61,589 nucleotides of DNA from Gemmatimonadaceae bacterium (GCA_025929535.1 JAICLZ010000019.1:1-61589), one strand, 5' to 3'; positions 1 through 8,637 are shown, numbered from the stretch's first letter. The notes: generated from the sequence alone by a model not told the origin. A program made the numbers and translations.

Positions 1-1
1 C

Positions 2-550
2 ATCCCGTTCGTGCTGTACTATTTCGTTCGCGGCCTCGAGGCGATCGGCGTGCTTGCGGGGCAAATCGAAGGCACGCGGCTGTTGGCCGCGCGGTGGTGG
101 CGAACCGCGACCATCGCGTTGCTCGCGTTCATTGGTGCGTGGAACCTCGCTCGAACCGTCCAGGCCAGCGTGCTGCATCGACAGCCGGAGATGTTCGACT
201 TCTATCGCTGGGGAGACTTTCGCGGATATCAGAGAATGGCCGAGTGGACACGCGCAAACACGCCGGCGTCGAGTGTGATCGGAACGCGAGGACCATACAT
301 CTTCCACATCTGGTCGCGTCGTCGGGTTCTCTGGCTGCCGGATATTCCACCCGGCAGCGACGATTCCGTGATCGCCGCGACGGTGCGCCAACGGGGAATG
401 GGATACGTCACCACAGACGGCACCGCCGCCGCCGACTCCACGCTGTTCACGGCCTTCGCTCGAGACAATCTCGATTTCGCGCGTCTCTACGAGGACGGCC
501 GCAACGTCGTGTATCGGGTACTGCCCCCCGCGGATGGAGCAGCCCGATGA
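2..550 (+). CDS. C-terminal part of a membrane protein, 5' end outside window
   Basis: The reading frame is open to the left edge, so the gene starts upstream of the window; the first in-window GTG at 11 need not be its start. The visible part has one hydrophobic segment near residues 33-50 (TIALLAFIGAWNLA), followed by a soluble C-terminal portion of about 120 residues rich in Trp, Tyr and Arg. This layout is common at the C-terminus of multi-spanning glycosyltransferases and O-antigen-type membrane proteins. That reading is supported mainly by the downstream GT2 and DUF2304 genes, and no diagnostic motif is visible. Its stop overlaps the next start by four bases (ATGA). Confidence 0.6.
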   Translation: MPFVLYYFVRGLEAIGVLAGQIEGTRLLAARWWRTATIALLAFIGAWNLARTVQASVLHRQPEMFDFYRWGDFRGYQRMAEWTRANTPASSVIGTRGPYIFHIWSRRRVLWLPDIPPGSDDSVIAATVRQRGMGYVTTDGTAAADSTLFTAFARDNLDFARLYEDGRNVVYRVLPPADGAAR

Positions 551-1248
551 GCGACCTGGCTCGCGCAGGAACTGGCGTCTGGGTCGTCGTTCCCGCGTAC
601 AACGAGGGAGCCGTCATCTCCGAGACACTCGTGTCGCTGGCCGGTCTGCCATACCGGGTCGTGGTCGTCGATGACGGCTCGGCCGACGACACGTGGGAGC
701 GCGCCCGCGATGCCGGTGTCACCGTGCTTCGCCACGCGTGCAATCTCGGCCAGGGAGCGGCGCTCCAGACCGGAATGACCTACGCACTGCGGCAACGCGA
801 TACGCGGTACGTCGTTTCCTTCGATGCTGATGGACAGCACAACGCCGCGGATATCCCGCGCATGCTCGCGCCGCTGTTGCAGGGCGATTGCGATGTCACG
901 CTTGCCTCACGCTTCGCCCCCGGCGGTGTAGCAAACGACATCCCGACTGCCAAGAAGCTCGCCTTGCGTCTCGCAGTCCTGCTCGCGCGCGCGATGAACG
1001 GTCTCCCGCTCACCGATACGCACAACGGGTTGCGCGCATTCACTGCAGCGGCGGCCCGCCAGATCTCGCTGTCGCAGAACGGAATGGCGCACGCCTCGGA
1101 AATCCTGTCGCAGATTGCCTCACGCAAGCTGCGTTTCCGCGAGGTGCCGGCGACGGTGCGCTACACCGCCTACTCGCGCGCCAAGGGGCAGTCTCTCAGC
1201 AACGGCCTCAACATCATCTGGGACATTCTCATGGCGCGAATCCGATGA
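547..1248 (+). CDS. glycosyltransferase family 2 (dolichyl-phosphate-mannose-synthase-like)
   Basis: This 233-residue protein is a GT-A fold glycosyltransferase. The N-terminal VVPAYNEG motif, the VVDDGSADDT nucleotide-sugar segment, the NLGQGAALQTG stretch and the SFDADGQH metal-binding DxD-type motif are all visible, as expected for polyprenyl-phosphate sugar synthases of the DPM1 type. There is no C-terminal membrane domain, so it is probably peripheral at the inner membrane. The ATG at 547 overlaps the previous stop (ATGA) and puts the first motif about 14 residues from the N-terminus. It is coupled to a DUF2304 gene, a frequent partner of such enzymes. Likely role: supplying polyprenyl-linked sugar for an envelope glycan; the substrate is not determinable. 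Confidence 0.9.
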   Translation: MSDLARAGTGVWVVVPAYNEGAVISETLVSLAGLPYRVVVVDDGSADDTWERARDAGVTVLRHACNLGQGAALQTGMTYALRQRDTRYVVSFDADGQHNAADIPRMLAPLLQGDCDVTLASRFAPGGVANDIPTAKKLALRLAVLLARAMNGLPLTDTHNGLRAFTAAAARQISLSQNGMAHASEILSQIASRKLRFREVPATVRYTAYSRAKGQSLSNGLNIIWDILMARIR

Positions 1249-1586
1249 AGCTCCTGCCGAGTCAGATCATCATCGTGGCAACGGTGTTCGCCTTTCTGCT
1301 TTACGCCGTTCGCTTGCGCACCGTGCTACGGGACCGGTTGATGTTCGCCGGCATCGTTGCCATCGGCATCCTGCTGGCGTTTCGACCAGACCTGGCGACG
1401 CGCGTGGCGAATCTCATAGGAATCGGACGTGGCGCCGACCTGCTCCTGTACATCTTTCTGCTGTTCAGCCTCTTCCAGAACGTGTATCTGGCCGACCGTC
1501 TCAAGACCATCGATGCGCGGATCACACGCGTGGTGCGCGAGCATGCGATCGAATCGGCGGTCGCTCCGAGGGACGGAGAGGCGTGA
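1245..1586 (+). CDS. DUF2304 family small membrane protein
   Basis: This 113-residue protein has three hydrophobic segments, near residues 5-20, 29-45 and 62-80, followed by a charged, probably coiled C-terminus (ADRLKTIDARITRVVREH). The size and topology match DUF2304 proteins, which are usually encoded next to GT2 glycosyltransferases and are thought to assist membrane docking. The start ATG at 1245 overlaps the glycosyltransferase stop by four bases, so it is the third gene of a coupled operon. A convergent cytochrome gene ends about 50 bases downstream; no strong terminator hairpin is seen in the gap. Confidence 0.8.
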   Translation: MKLLPSQIIIVATVFAFLLYAVRLRTVLRDRLMFAGIVAIGILLAFRPDLATRVANLIGIGRGADLLLYIFLLFSLFQNVYLADRLKTIDARITRVVREHAIESAVAPRDGEA

Positions 1587-1638
1587 GATGCGCATAGTTC
1601 GGTCGATCGCACCGCTCTGCCTCAGCTCCGTAGCGCCC

Positions 1639-2319
1639 CTATCGCGGCTCCTGCTCGTTCGCCGCCGGAAACGGCGCAGGGGGATACGGTCCGATTTTGT
1701 CAGCTGTGTACTCGCTCGCCCAGAAATCCGGCGGCCCTTCACTGTCGGCCACCTTGTTGACCACAGGCTTGACGCCTCGCTTCAGGTAGACCGCGATGGC
1801 GCGCAGCTCTGCATCGGACATGAAACGCCATCCGGGCCATGGCATCGGCGGAGCAAGATAGTGCGGATGTAGCGGGAAATTCCCCTTGCCCGGTGTCATC
1901 GAGGTGATCGCGACGTCTGGTGTGTCTTCGGGTCGCAGCCCATATCGCAGGGCGTTGAAGATCTGACGCTCGCTGAAGCGCCCGAGCCCGGTTGCATTAT
2001 CGGGAGTCAGATTTCTTGGCCGGGTGTGGAAGCATGGTTTGGCGCCGGGGTCGAGAGCACAGGGCCCGATCAGGAACTCCTGGTCGGGCCGAGTCATCCC
2101 AGCCAGCCAACCTTTGCTTCCCGGATCGTTGATGCCTCCATGACAGAAGCCGCAATCATGATTCAGGACGAGCCCTCGTCCAAGCAGCAGCTGCGCGCGT
2201 AGTCCCGGGTCGATAGCGCGAGGCGAGCGCGAAGGCCCGAACGCCGTAAAGGCCAAGATTGCGATCAAAGGGAAAATCCAGATGAGATGACGGTGAGTAA
2301 CGCTGGCCGGTGTGCTCAC
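1639..2319 (-). CDS. membrane-anchored c-type cytochrome
   Basis: This 226-residue protein starts with an N-terminal hydrophobic anchor (residues 12-28). It carries one haem-c attachment site, CGFCH, at residues 56-60. The C-terminal part (PPMPWPGWRFMSDAEL...) supplies candidate Met ligands. The GTG start at 2319 is preceded by GGAGGA at good spacing and overlaps the stop of the multicopper oxidase gene (GTGA); longer upstream extensions lack a ribosome site. The haem domain should face the periplasm. Pairing with the oxidase suggests it passes electrons to or from the copper enzyme, or that both serve an oxidative or detoxifying role. The distance between the haem site and the C-terminal Met region is larger than in minimal cytochromes. 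Confidence 0.85.
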   Translation of the reverse strand: MSTPASVTHRHLIWIFPLIAILAFTAFGPSRSPRAIDPGLRAQLLLGRGLVLNHDCGFCHGGINDPGSKGWLAGMTRPDQEFLIGPCALDPGAKPCFHTRPRNLTPDNATGLGRFSERQIFNALRYGLRPEDTPDVAITSMTPGKGNFPLHPHYLAPPMPWPGWRFMSDAELRAIAVYLKRGVKPVVNKVADSEGPPDFWASEYTADKIGPYPPAPFPAANEQEPR

Positions 2320-3803
2320 GATTTCCTCCGCGCCGATGGTGGCTGAACCTCGAGAATTCCCATCATTCCGTGATCTTCGTGATCGAGAATGTGGCAGTGG
2401 AACATCCACTTTCCGGGAAAGTCATCGAAACGCACGACAATGCGGACGATCTGGTGCTTGCGCACGTTCACGACGTCCTTCCAGCTGCGATACGGCTCGG
2501 GCACGCCGTCGCGATCGAGTATCTGGAACTGGAATCCGTGCAAGTGGAACGGATGATCCATCGTCACCACATTCTCGATCTGCCAGATTTCCGTGGCGCC
2601 CAGGCGTGACCTGATGTCCACGCGACCCATGAGCATCGTTCTGCCATTGATGAGCCCCTGGCTCAGCACGATGACCTGACGTCGCGTCACGTGTGTCGTG
2701 TCGAGTGCGACAACAGTCCGCATGACGCGCGGCAGCTCCACGAAAGGCTGCGGCGGGGCACCGAGGTAGCGCAGTGAGAGCAAGTCGTGCGTGACATCCC
2801 AGTCGTCGGGACGTGTGTGCGGATCGTAGCGATCGTACGGCAACGTCTGGAGGGTCGTTCGCGTATTCGGCGGTTGCGTTCCACGAATGAGGAGCTCGAC
2901 GCGCTCGGAGTTGGCCAACAGGATGTCGTTGACCTCACGCGGATGTTCGAACAAGCCTCCGTCGTCTCCCACGTGGAGCATCGTCTGCCCCGGTATTGCG
3001 AGACGATAGATTCTCGCGGCAGAAACATTGATGACTCGCCACCGCTGTGTCTCGCCACTTCGGATGTTGATCACGGGCGACAGCTGTCCGTTCACCAGCA
3101 GGACATTGCCCTCACGTCCGTTCTCCTGATCGATCTCTCCCTGCGAGCCGTTCGGATCCGCAATGTCGGGAGCTCCGTCCGGCTTGAACCGATTGTCCGA
3201 CAGGATCAGCAGCTTCTCGGGAAGCGACGCAGGGAGCGCATCGTTCGCGTCGCGAACGATGATCGCGCCGAACAGCCCCATCGCCATTTGATAGCCGGTA
3301 CGAACATCCGGATGCGGATGATACCAATAGGTGCCGGCGGTTCCTCGCGGAATGGTGAAGATGTAGTCGTACTGTTTCCCGGGGCCGACCGGACGCAAGG
3401 GACTTCCATCCATGGCCGCGGGAATGTGAAGCCCATGCCAATGAATGGTGGTGGGCTCGGGCAGATTGTTGCGAAAGTGGATGATGACGTGGTCGCCCTC
3501 ATGCACGTCCAGAGTCGGCCCGGGCACGCTTCCGTTGTAGGCATAGGCACTGGTCACGTGCCCCGGCAGCAGCGCGAGTCTGGCCGGTCCCGCCACGAGA
3601 TTCACCTCGACTGTTGCCGGCACTGACGAGATGTTCTTCAACACGGGCGGCATGACCAGCGTATCCGCGAGCGCCGCCGCGCGTTCTCTCGGGTGGATCG
3701 AGCGTCGCGAGAATGCGAACGCGCCCAACAGAATCGCCGGCACGATGATCGTTGGAAACGTCCGCATGAGGCGAAGGCGGACAACTCGATGTTGCAACGA
3801 CAT
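2316..3803 (-). CDS. multicopper oxidase (laccase/CueO/nitrite reductase superfamily)
   Basis: This 495-residue exported oxidase contains all four copper-binding signatures: HWHG at about 121-124, WYHPHP at about 160-165, HPFHLHGF at about 417-424, and HCHILDHEDHGMM at about 469-481. The last holds the T1 Cys, His and axial Met. An N-terminal hydrophobic segment at residues 15-31 should export or anchor it. With all T1, T2 and T3 ligands present it should couple one-electron oxidation of a metal or phenolic substrate to O2 reduction. The ATG at 3803 is preceded by GGAGGT seven bases upstream and was preferred to an upstream in-frame Met. It forms a coupled pair with the downstream cytochrome. 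No copper-regulator gene is adjacent. Confidence 0.92.
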   Translation of the reverse strand: MSLQHRVVRLRLMRTFPTIIVPAILLGAFAFSRRSIHPRERAAALADTLVMPPVLKNISSVPATVEVNLVAGPARLALLPGHVTSAYAYNGSVPGPTLDVHEGDHVIIHFRNNLPEPTTIHWHGLHIPAAMDGSPLRPVGPGKQYDYIFTIPRGTAGTYWYHPHPDVRTGYQMAMGLFGAIIVRDANDALPASLPEKLLILSDNRFKPDGAPDIADPNGSQGEIDQENGREGNVLLVNGQLSPVINIRSGETQRWRVINVSAARIYRLAIPGQTMLHVGDDGGLFEHPREVNDILLANSERVELLIRGTQPPNTRTTLQTLPYDRYDPHTRPDDWDVTHDLLSLRYLGAPPQPFVELPRVMRTVVALDTTHVTRRQVIVLSQGLINGRTMLMGRVDIRSRLGATEIWQIENVVTMDHPFHLHGFQFQILDRDGVPEPYRSWKDVVNVRKHQIVRIVVRFDDFPGKWMFHCHILDHEDHGMMGILEVQPPSARRKS

Positions 3804-3965
3804 CGCTCGGACCTCCGGAGCGCGCGGCCACTGTGGCACTCCCCTCCGCTTCTGGCGGCTGGAGAGTCGACGCAGAGTATACGGTTCCAGAAGGATTTTG
3901 GGGAGAGCGAGTGACCGCGACGCTCAGCTCGCGAGATCCGGAGCAGTGCCGAACATCCGATGCAA

Positions 3966-3999
3966 AACGCCCGCATCGGCCTAAGCCAATGCGGGCGTT
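3966..3999 (-). terminator. rho-independent terminator downstream of tRNA-Gln
   Basis: An 11-bp perfect stem (AACGCCCGCAT paired with ATGCGGGCGTT) has a 12-base loop and is followed on the minus strand by TTTT. It starts a few bases past the 3' end of the tRNA-Gln gene and probably terminates that transcript. Confidence 0.85.
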
Positions 4000-4003
4000 G
4001 CAG

Positions 4004-4076
4004 TTGCCCCTCCTGGGATCGAACCAGGACTCTCCTGCTCCAGAGGCAGGCGTGTTGCCAGTTACACCAAGGGGCA
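4004..4076 (-). tRNA. tRNA-Gln (anticodon CUG)
   Basis: A full cloverleaf folds on the minus strand. The acceptor stem is TGCCCCT/AGGGGCA with a U1-A72 pair typical of tRNA-Gln. The anticodon arm is CCTGC-CTCTGGA-GCAGG with anticodon CTG, and the T arm is CCTGG-TTCGATC-CCAGG. No CCA is encoded. A strong terminator follows. It reads CAG codons. Confidence 0.95.
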
Positions 4077-4285
4077 TTACGATCTCCGCCGTCCGCGACG
4101 TTCCGCGCCCGGCGAGAGGCGAATTTTATTCGCCCCCCGATCACCGGGCAACCCCGAATCCCCTCTGCCTCGGCCGTGAAGGGCTCGTCCAATAGCGAGC
4201 CCTGCCGTGACACGGCGCCCGAACGAACCGTCCCTCTCTTACCACCGCGCCCCAGACGGTCGCTCGAACGCCAATCACTCACGCC

Positions 4286-6241
4286 ATGCACCTGCCCGCG
4301 CTTGCCAGCAGCCGCGCCATCGCCCCGCTGCTCGCCGCCGCGATCTTCGCCGGTGGCTGCTCCGGCGACCACGGCACACCCACGCAGCCTGGCAATGGCA
4401 CGCTAGCAGTCACCGTCAGCGGGCTCCCCTCGGGCACATCGGCGTCGGTCACCCTGATGGGGCCCGGCGGCTACTCGGCCACCATCACCCACAGCTCGAC
4501 GCTCTCGAATCTCGCCGCCGGCAGCTACCAGCTGACTGCATCATCCGTGGCGGTGAGCGACGCGAACTATCTTCCCTCGCCCGCCACCGCCACACTGGTC
4601 GTCGCCTCCGGCGCCGTGCCCGTGCCCGCGACGATCGTCTACTCGAGAACCACCGCGACGCTCGATCTCAAGATCGGCGCCATGTATCTCACGCAGAGCA
4701 CGCAGACGCTCGGCGGCGCCGTCCCTCTCGTGCAGAACCGCGACGGCTATCTCCGCGTGTTCGTGGTCGCGAATCAGGCGAACAACGCCACGCCGCTGGT
4801 GCGCGTGCGCCTCTACGTGAACGGTGTGCAGGAGGGTGCGCCGGCCATCATCTCCGCTCCCTCGCACTCCGTGCCGACCTCCGTGAACGAGAGCGCGCTC
4901 GCGAGCTCGTGGAACGTCGCGGTGCCCGGATCGCTGATCAAGCCGGGACTCTCGATCCTGGCCGACGTCGATCCATCGCAGCTGATCCCGGAGTCGGAGC
5001 GCGCGAACAACAGCTTCCCCGTTTCGGGAACCCCGCTCGCGCTCACCGTGAAGAATCTCTCCGAGCTCTACATCCGGTTCATTCCGGTGAAGCAGAGCGT
5101 GAACAATCTCACGGGCGACGTCTCGAATTCGAACAAGGATGCGCTCCTCGTGAAGACGGTCAAGATGCATCCGATCTCGAGCTACAGCGCGGACGTACAT
5201 GCGACGTACACCACGACGGCGCTCGAGTTGACGGGCAGCAACGGCAATGGCGCGTGGCAGGCGATTCTGAGCGAGATCCAGGCGCTCCGTGTGGCCGAAG
5301 GAAGTCCTCGCAACTATTTCGGCATCGTGAAGACCTCGTACGTCAGCGGCATCGTCGGCATCTCGTACATCGGCGCCGGAGCGAGCGTGGGCTACGACGG
5401 CTCGACGGCCATCGAGATCGTCTCGCACGAGCTCGGACACTCGTGGGGACGGTCGCACGCGCCCTGTGGCGTCAACGGCACCACGGATCCGAGCTATCCA
5501 TACCCCAGCGGCAACATCGGCGTCTATGGCATGGACGTGTCGACGGCGACGCTCTATCCGCCGGGAACGGCCGAGGTGATGAGCTACTGCCATCCGCAGT
5601 GGATCAGCGACTACACGTACACGGGCGTCTACAACTGGCGCGTGGGCCATCCGAGCTCTCCCGACTTCGTGCACGCGGACCAGCAGCCGTGCATCGTCGT
5701 GTGGGGACGCATCGTGGATGGACGGGTCGTGCTCGAGCCGTCGTTCCAGATGGCGACGCACCCCTCGCTTCCCGAAAAAAGTGGCGCCTACGCGCTGCGC
5801 GCACTCGATGCGAGCGGTGCACCGCTCTTCGCGCTCTCGTTCGACGGCGACTCGGTGGCCGACGCGCCGGGTGCCGGGCGCAGCTTCGCGTACGCGATTC
5901 CGCTCTCGCGCGCGAGCAGGCCGATCGCGTCGCTCGTGCTCGCGGGGCCGCGCGGCTCCGTGCGCCGCAACGCTGCGTCGCTCGCATCGACCTCGAGCGC
6001 GGGCGCTCGCGCGCTCGGCGATGCGCCGCCGGCGCTCGCGCGGCGAATGGGCAACGGCGCCTCGATCACCTGGAACGCGCAGCGGTATCCGCTCGCAGTG
6101 GTGCGCGACGCGAAGACGGGCGAGATCCTCTCACTGGCGCGCGGCGGTGCAGCGAACGTCGAGACGCCGGCGAGCGATCTCGAGCTCACACTGTCGGATG
6201 GCGTCCAGAGCACCGTGATGCAGTCGCACCTCGCACCCTAG
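4286..6241 (+). CDS. secreted metzincin-type zinc metalloprotease lipoprotein with CARDB-like domain
   Basis: This 651-residue protein has a lipoprotein signal with the lipobox AGGC near residue 25. A region near 30-110 resembles a carboxypeptidase-regulatory or Ig-like fold. A CARDB-like adhesion region follows (about 125-255; LRVFVVANQANN ... SERANNSFPV). The catalytic region contains HELGHSWGRSH (about 381-391), matching HExxHxxGxxH, and a VMSYC Met-turn near 432. These show a metzincin fold with three His zinc ligands and a Glu base. A beta-rich C-terminus of about 170 residues follows. It should act at the cell surface on peptide substrates. Its stop overlaps the convergent TetR stop by four bases (CTAG), leaving no room for a terminator. 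Confidence 0.85.
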   Translation: MHLPALASSRAIAPLLAAAIFAGGCSGDHGTPTQPGNGTLAVTVSGLPSGTSASVTLMGPGGYSATITHSSTLSNLAAGSYQLTASSVAVSDANYLPSPATATLVVASGAVPVPATIVYSRTTATLDLKIGAMYLTQSTQTLGGAVPLVQNRDGYLRVFVVANQANNATPLVRVRLYVNGVQEGAPAIISAPSHSVPTSVNESALASSWNVAVPGSLIKPGLSILADVDPSQLIPESERANNSFPVSGTPLALTVKNLSELYIRFIPVKQSVNNLTGDVSNSNKDALLVKTVKMHPISSYSADVHATYTTTALELTGSNGNGAWQAILSEIQALRVAEGSPRNYFGIVKTSYVSGIVGISYIGAGASVGYDGSTAIEIVSHELGHSWGRSHAPCGVNGTTDPSYPYPSGNIGVYGMDVSTATLYPPGTAEVMSYCHPQWISDYTYTGVYNWRVGHPSSPDFVHADQQPCIVVWGRIVDGRVVLEPSFQMATHPSLPEKSGAYALRALDASGAPLFALSFDGDSVADAPGAGRSFAYAIPLSRASRPIASLVLAGPRGSVRRNAASLASTSSAGARALGDAPPALARRMGNGASITWNAQRYPLAVVRDAKTGEILSLARGGAANVETPASDLELTLSDGVQSTVMQSHLAP

Positions 6242-6849
6242 CGGCGCCTTCGCCGCTGCGACCCAGCCAGAAGCACGAAGAGCTCCTCGATCGTGGGCTC
6301 GCCCAGCGAGGCAGGGTCGAGCGCGAACTGCTGCACGACACCGCGCACGGCGACCGTGAGCATCGTGAGAAATGCCTTCGCCTCGAGCGGCGGCCGCTCG
6401 TTCCGCGCGACGTTCACCTCGTGAAAACGTGCGGCGAGCTCCCGCAGCCCGGCGCGGCCGGCCTTGCGAATTTTGGCGGCCCACTGCGCGTTGCGCCTGG
6501 CGTACACCGCGTACTCGAAGTCGAGCAGCATCTGCCGTCTGCTCGCTCCCTGCAATGCCGCACGCACGCCGCGACCGAACAGCCGCAGTCGTTCGGCGAG
6601 CGGGAGATCCACACGCAGTAACGGGGTGACATCCGCGGGAGCGCTATACCGTTCGGCCACCGCTTCGATGAGCTCCTCCTTGCTGCCGAAGCTGCCGTAC
6701 ACGGCGCCTTTGGTGAGCCCGATGCTCGCGGCGATCGCGTCGATCGAGGCTGCCTCGATGCCGGCGTGTACGAACAGCCGCGCCGCCGCATCGATGATTG
6801 CGTTTCGCGTCTCGAGCTTGCGCTCGGCGCGTGTCACGACCCGGCTCAT
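6238..6849 (-). CDS. TetR/AcrR family transcriptional regulator
   Basis: This 203-residue regulator has an N-terminal TetR helix-turn-helix (TRNAIIDAAARLFVHAGIE, then IAASIGLTKGAVYGSFGSKEEL, residues ~10-55), followed by an all-helical ligand domain. The ATG at 6849 is taken as the start; an ATG at 6855 is equally possible and adds only Met-Ser. It is divergent from the alpha/beta hydrolase at 6930. An inverted repeat overlaps or adjoins its start, so autoregulation and control of the hydrolase are likely. The inducer is unknown. Confidence 0.88.
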   Translation of the reverse strand: MSRVVTRAERKLETRNAIIDAAARLFVHAGIEAASIDAIAASIGLTKGAVYGSFGSKEELIEAVAERYSAPADVTPLLRVDLPLAERLRLFGRGVRAALQGASRRQMLLDFEYAVYARRNAQWAAKIRKAGRAGLRELAARFHEVNVARNERPPLEAKAFLTMLTVAVRGVVQQFALDPASLGEPTIEELFVLLAGSQRRRRR

Positions 6850-6852
6850 TGA

Positions 6853-6868
6853 CATACCATTGGGTATG
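6853..6868. promoter_or_regulatory. CATACC-N4-GGTATG inverted repeat, candidate TetR operator
   Basis: A perfect 6-bp inverted repeat (CATACC, ATTG spacer, GGTATG) lies in the 80-base divergent region between the TetR gene start and the hydrolase gene. TetR regulators commonly bind such palindromes next to their own gene. The assignment is by position and symmetry only. Confidence 0.5.
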
Positions 6869-6929
6869 CAAGATACTGATCGGTATCCGAATCGCAACGT
6901 TTCCCCGCGTCATCGATCCCGAGGCTTTC

Positions 6930-7973
6930 ATGCACATCGCACTTGTCCTCGCTGCGCTCGCCCTGCCTCTCGCCACCGAATCCGTCGTTGCGCAGAGCCG
7001 AGCTCCCGCGCGGCACGACACGGCAGCCGCCACCGACTACTCGGCGCCGGCCGGAGCGCCGTACACGGCGGAGAACGTGTCGGTGCCCACGCCGCGCGGG
7101 TATACGCTCGCCGGTACGCTCACGCTGCCGCGCGGGGCGAGCCGATCGCACTCCGTGCCGGCGATCGTCACGATCTCGGGCACGGGGCCACAGGATCGTG
7201 ACGAGTACCTGGGACTGCAGGGCTACCGTCCGTTCCGCCAGCTCGCGGACTCACTGGGCCGGCGCGGCATTGCCGTGCTGCGCATGGATGACCGCGGGGT
7301 TGGGCAGTCCGGCGGCACGTTCAAGGGAACGACGCACCAGGAGTTCGCGGAAGACACGCGTGCGGGGCTGGCGTACCTCCGCACGCGAAGTGAGATCGAC
7401 ACCACGCGGTTCGGACTCGTCGGCCACAGCGAAGGCGCGATCGATGCGCCGATCGTCGCACTGCAGGAGCCGTCACTCCGGGCGCTCGTGCTGCTCGCCG
7501 GAAACGCCCGGCCGCTCCGCGGCGCTGCGCAATCGCAGCTCGAGAACATGGCCCGGCACAACTCCAAGCTCACGGCCGCACAGCGCGACTCCGCGGTGGC
7601 GGCGGTGCCGCACCTTTTGGATTCCATTGCCCGCGTGGATCGGTACATGGCGGGGATGATGGCGTACGACCCGTCGGTCACCGCGCGCAAGGTGAAGTCG
7701 CCGTCGATCCTGATCCTCACCGGCCAGTACGACAAGCAGGCGGACCCGACCCAGGTTCCTGAGTGGATTGCGGCATTCAAGGAGTCGGGCAATCCCGATG
7801 TGAGCGGCCAGGTCGTACCGAACGTGGACCATCTCTTCGTTCACGATACGAACGGATATCCGGGCGACTACGGCAAGCTGCCGCCGCCCGTGCAGATGGA
7901 GTCCAGTGTCGTTGGCGAGGTGGTGGACTGGCTCGTCCAGCGCATCGGCACATCGCACAGCGGGACGCGCTGA
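6930..7973 (+). CDS. secreted alpha/beta hydrolase (esterase/peptidase S9-like)
   Basis: This 347-residue protein has a cleavable signal peptide (residues 1-21, ending VAQ). It has an alpha/beta-hydrolase core with oxyanion-region TISGTGPQDRDEY, RMDDRGVGQSGG, nucleophile elbow GHSEGA (Ser about 167), an acid in TGQYDKQADP and a catalytic His in NVDHLF. It should hydrolyse ester or acyl-peptide bonds in the periplasm or outside the cell. The ATG at 6930 is chosen because it gives a clean signal peptide and is preceded by GAGG; upstream codons cover the divergent promoter. It is probably regulated by the neighbouring TetR protein. Confidence 0.87.
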   Translation: MHIALVLAALALPLATESVVAQSRAPARHDTAAATDYSAPAGAPYTAENVSVPTPRGYTLAGTLTLPRGASRSHSVPAIVTISGTGPQDRDEYLGLQGYRPFRQLADSLGRRGIAVLRMDDRGVGQSGGTFKGTTHQEFAEDTRAGLAYLRTRSEIDTTRFGLVGHSEGAIDAPIVALQEPSLRALVLLAGNARPLRGAAQSQLENMARHNSKLTAAQRDSAVAAVPHLLDSIARVDRYMAGMMAYDPSVTARKVKSPSILILTGQYDKQADPTQVPEWIAAFKESGNPDVSGQVVPNVDHLFVHDTNGYPGDYGKLPPPVQMESSVVGEVVDWLVQRIGTSHSGTR

Positions 7974-7992
7974 CCCATTGACTCGACCTCCC

Positions 7993-8027
7993 GATCCGCG
8001 CCTCGTCCAATGCTCGTGGCGCGGATC
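7993..8027. terminator. hairpin between convergent genes, probable bidirectional transcription stop
   Basis: A 10-bp perfect stem (GATCCGCGCC / GGCGCGGATC) with a 15-base loop sits in the short gap between convergent stops at 7973 and 8041. No T-tract follows on either strand, so intrinsic termination would be weak. Confidence 0.45.
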
Positions 8028-8040
8028 GAGACTGGAACCG

Positions 8041-8637
8041 CTATTGATGCCTCATCGCCATGACGTCCGTCGTGTTGTCGCAGTTCACCGTTGGATTCCA
8101 GTCGGCGAACATGCCACTCGGGTTGTGCTTCCACACCCATGCGTGCAGTCCCCAGAGCTGAAACACGTCATTCTGCTTGAACTGCTGACCGAAGAGCACG
8201 GGAGGTGCTTCCTCGCGGCCGTGCGCCGTGTACGGAATGATGTACTCCACGGCGACGAGGGTCAGGCGACCGTTCTTGTCCGGCTCGTACAGGAGCAGCT
8301 CCGGCTTGTCCACGCTCGCCGTACCGTCGATCAGATCCGTGTTGCCGTAGTGAAACCCCATTCCGCCTGCGCCGTCCGGATCCGTCATGCAGGAGGTGAT
8401 CTTCGTCGACCACCCGGCGTCACTCGCGGTCGCGAAATTGTGAAATGGCGCGGTGGCGCGGCGAAGCGTCGCCAGATCCTTGTTCACCGCTGCCCCAAAC
8501 GACGCTCCACCGGCCGCCGCTGCGCCAGCCGCCGCTGCGCGCGACTGGAGCTCGGCTGCGGTGCTCGCAGCTGTGGGGTCGCCGCTGCACGCGGCGAGTA
8601 ATGCGATCCCGGTGATCAGTAGCGCGGTCTGTCTCAT
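8041..8637 (-). CDS. hypothetical lipoprotein
   Basis: This 198-residue protein has a clear lipoprotein signal (LLAACSGDP, lipid-attachment Cys at 17). An Ala-rich linker follows, then a globular region with conserved-looking Trp, Tyr and His residues and motifs such as MGFHYGN, PELLLYEPD and LWGLHAWVWKHNP. Proteins with this C-terminal pattern are seen as uncharacterised lipoproteins in soil bacteria; I do not recognise a catalytic motif. It should be attached to the inner or outer membrane facing the periplasm. It stands alone, convergent with the hydrolase. Confidence 0.75.
   Translation of the reverse strand: MRQTALLITGIALLAACSGDPTAASTAAELQSRAAAAGAAAAGGASFGAAVNKDLATLRRATAPFHNFATASDAGWSTKITSCMTDPDGAGGMGFHYGNTDLIDGTASVDKPELLLYEPDKNGRLTLVAVEYIIPYTAHGREEAPPVLFGQQFKQNDVFQLWGLHAWVWKHNPSGMFADWNPTVNCDNTTDVMAMRHQ

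Noticed and set aside
4207..6621. An 804-codon frame on the plus strand overlapping the metzincin
   Set aside because: It is Arg-rich shadow coding in another frame; the metzincin frame has a lipobox, zinc motif and Met-turn.
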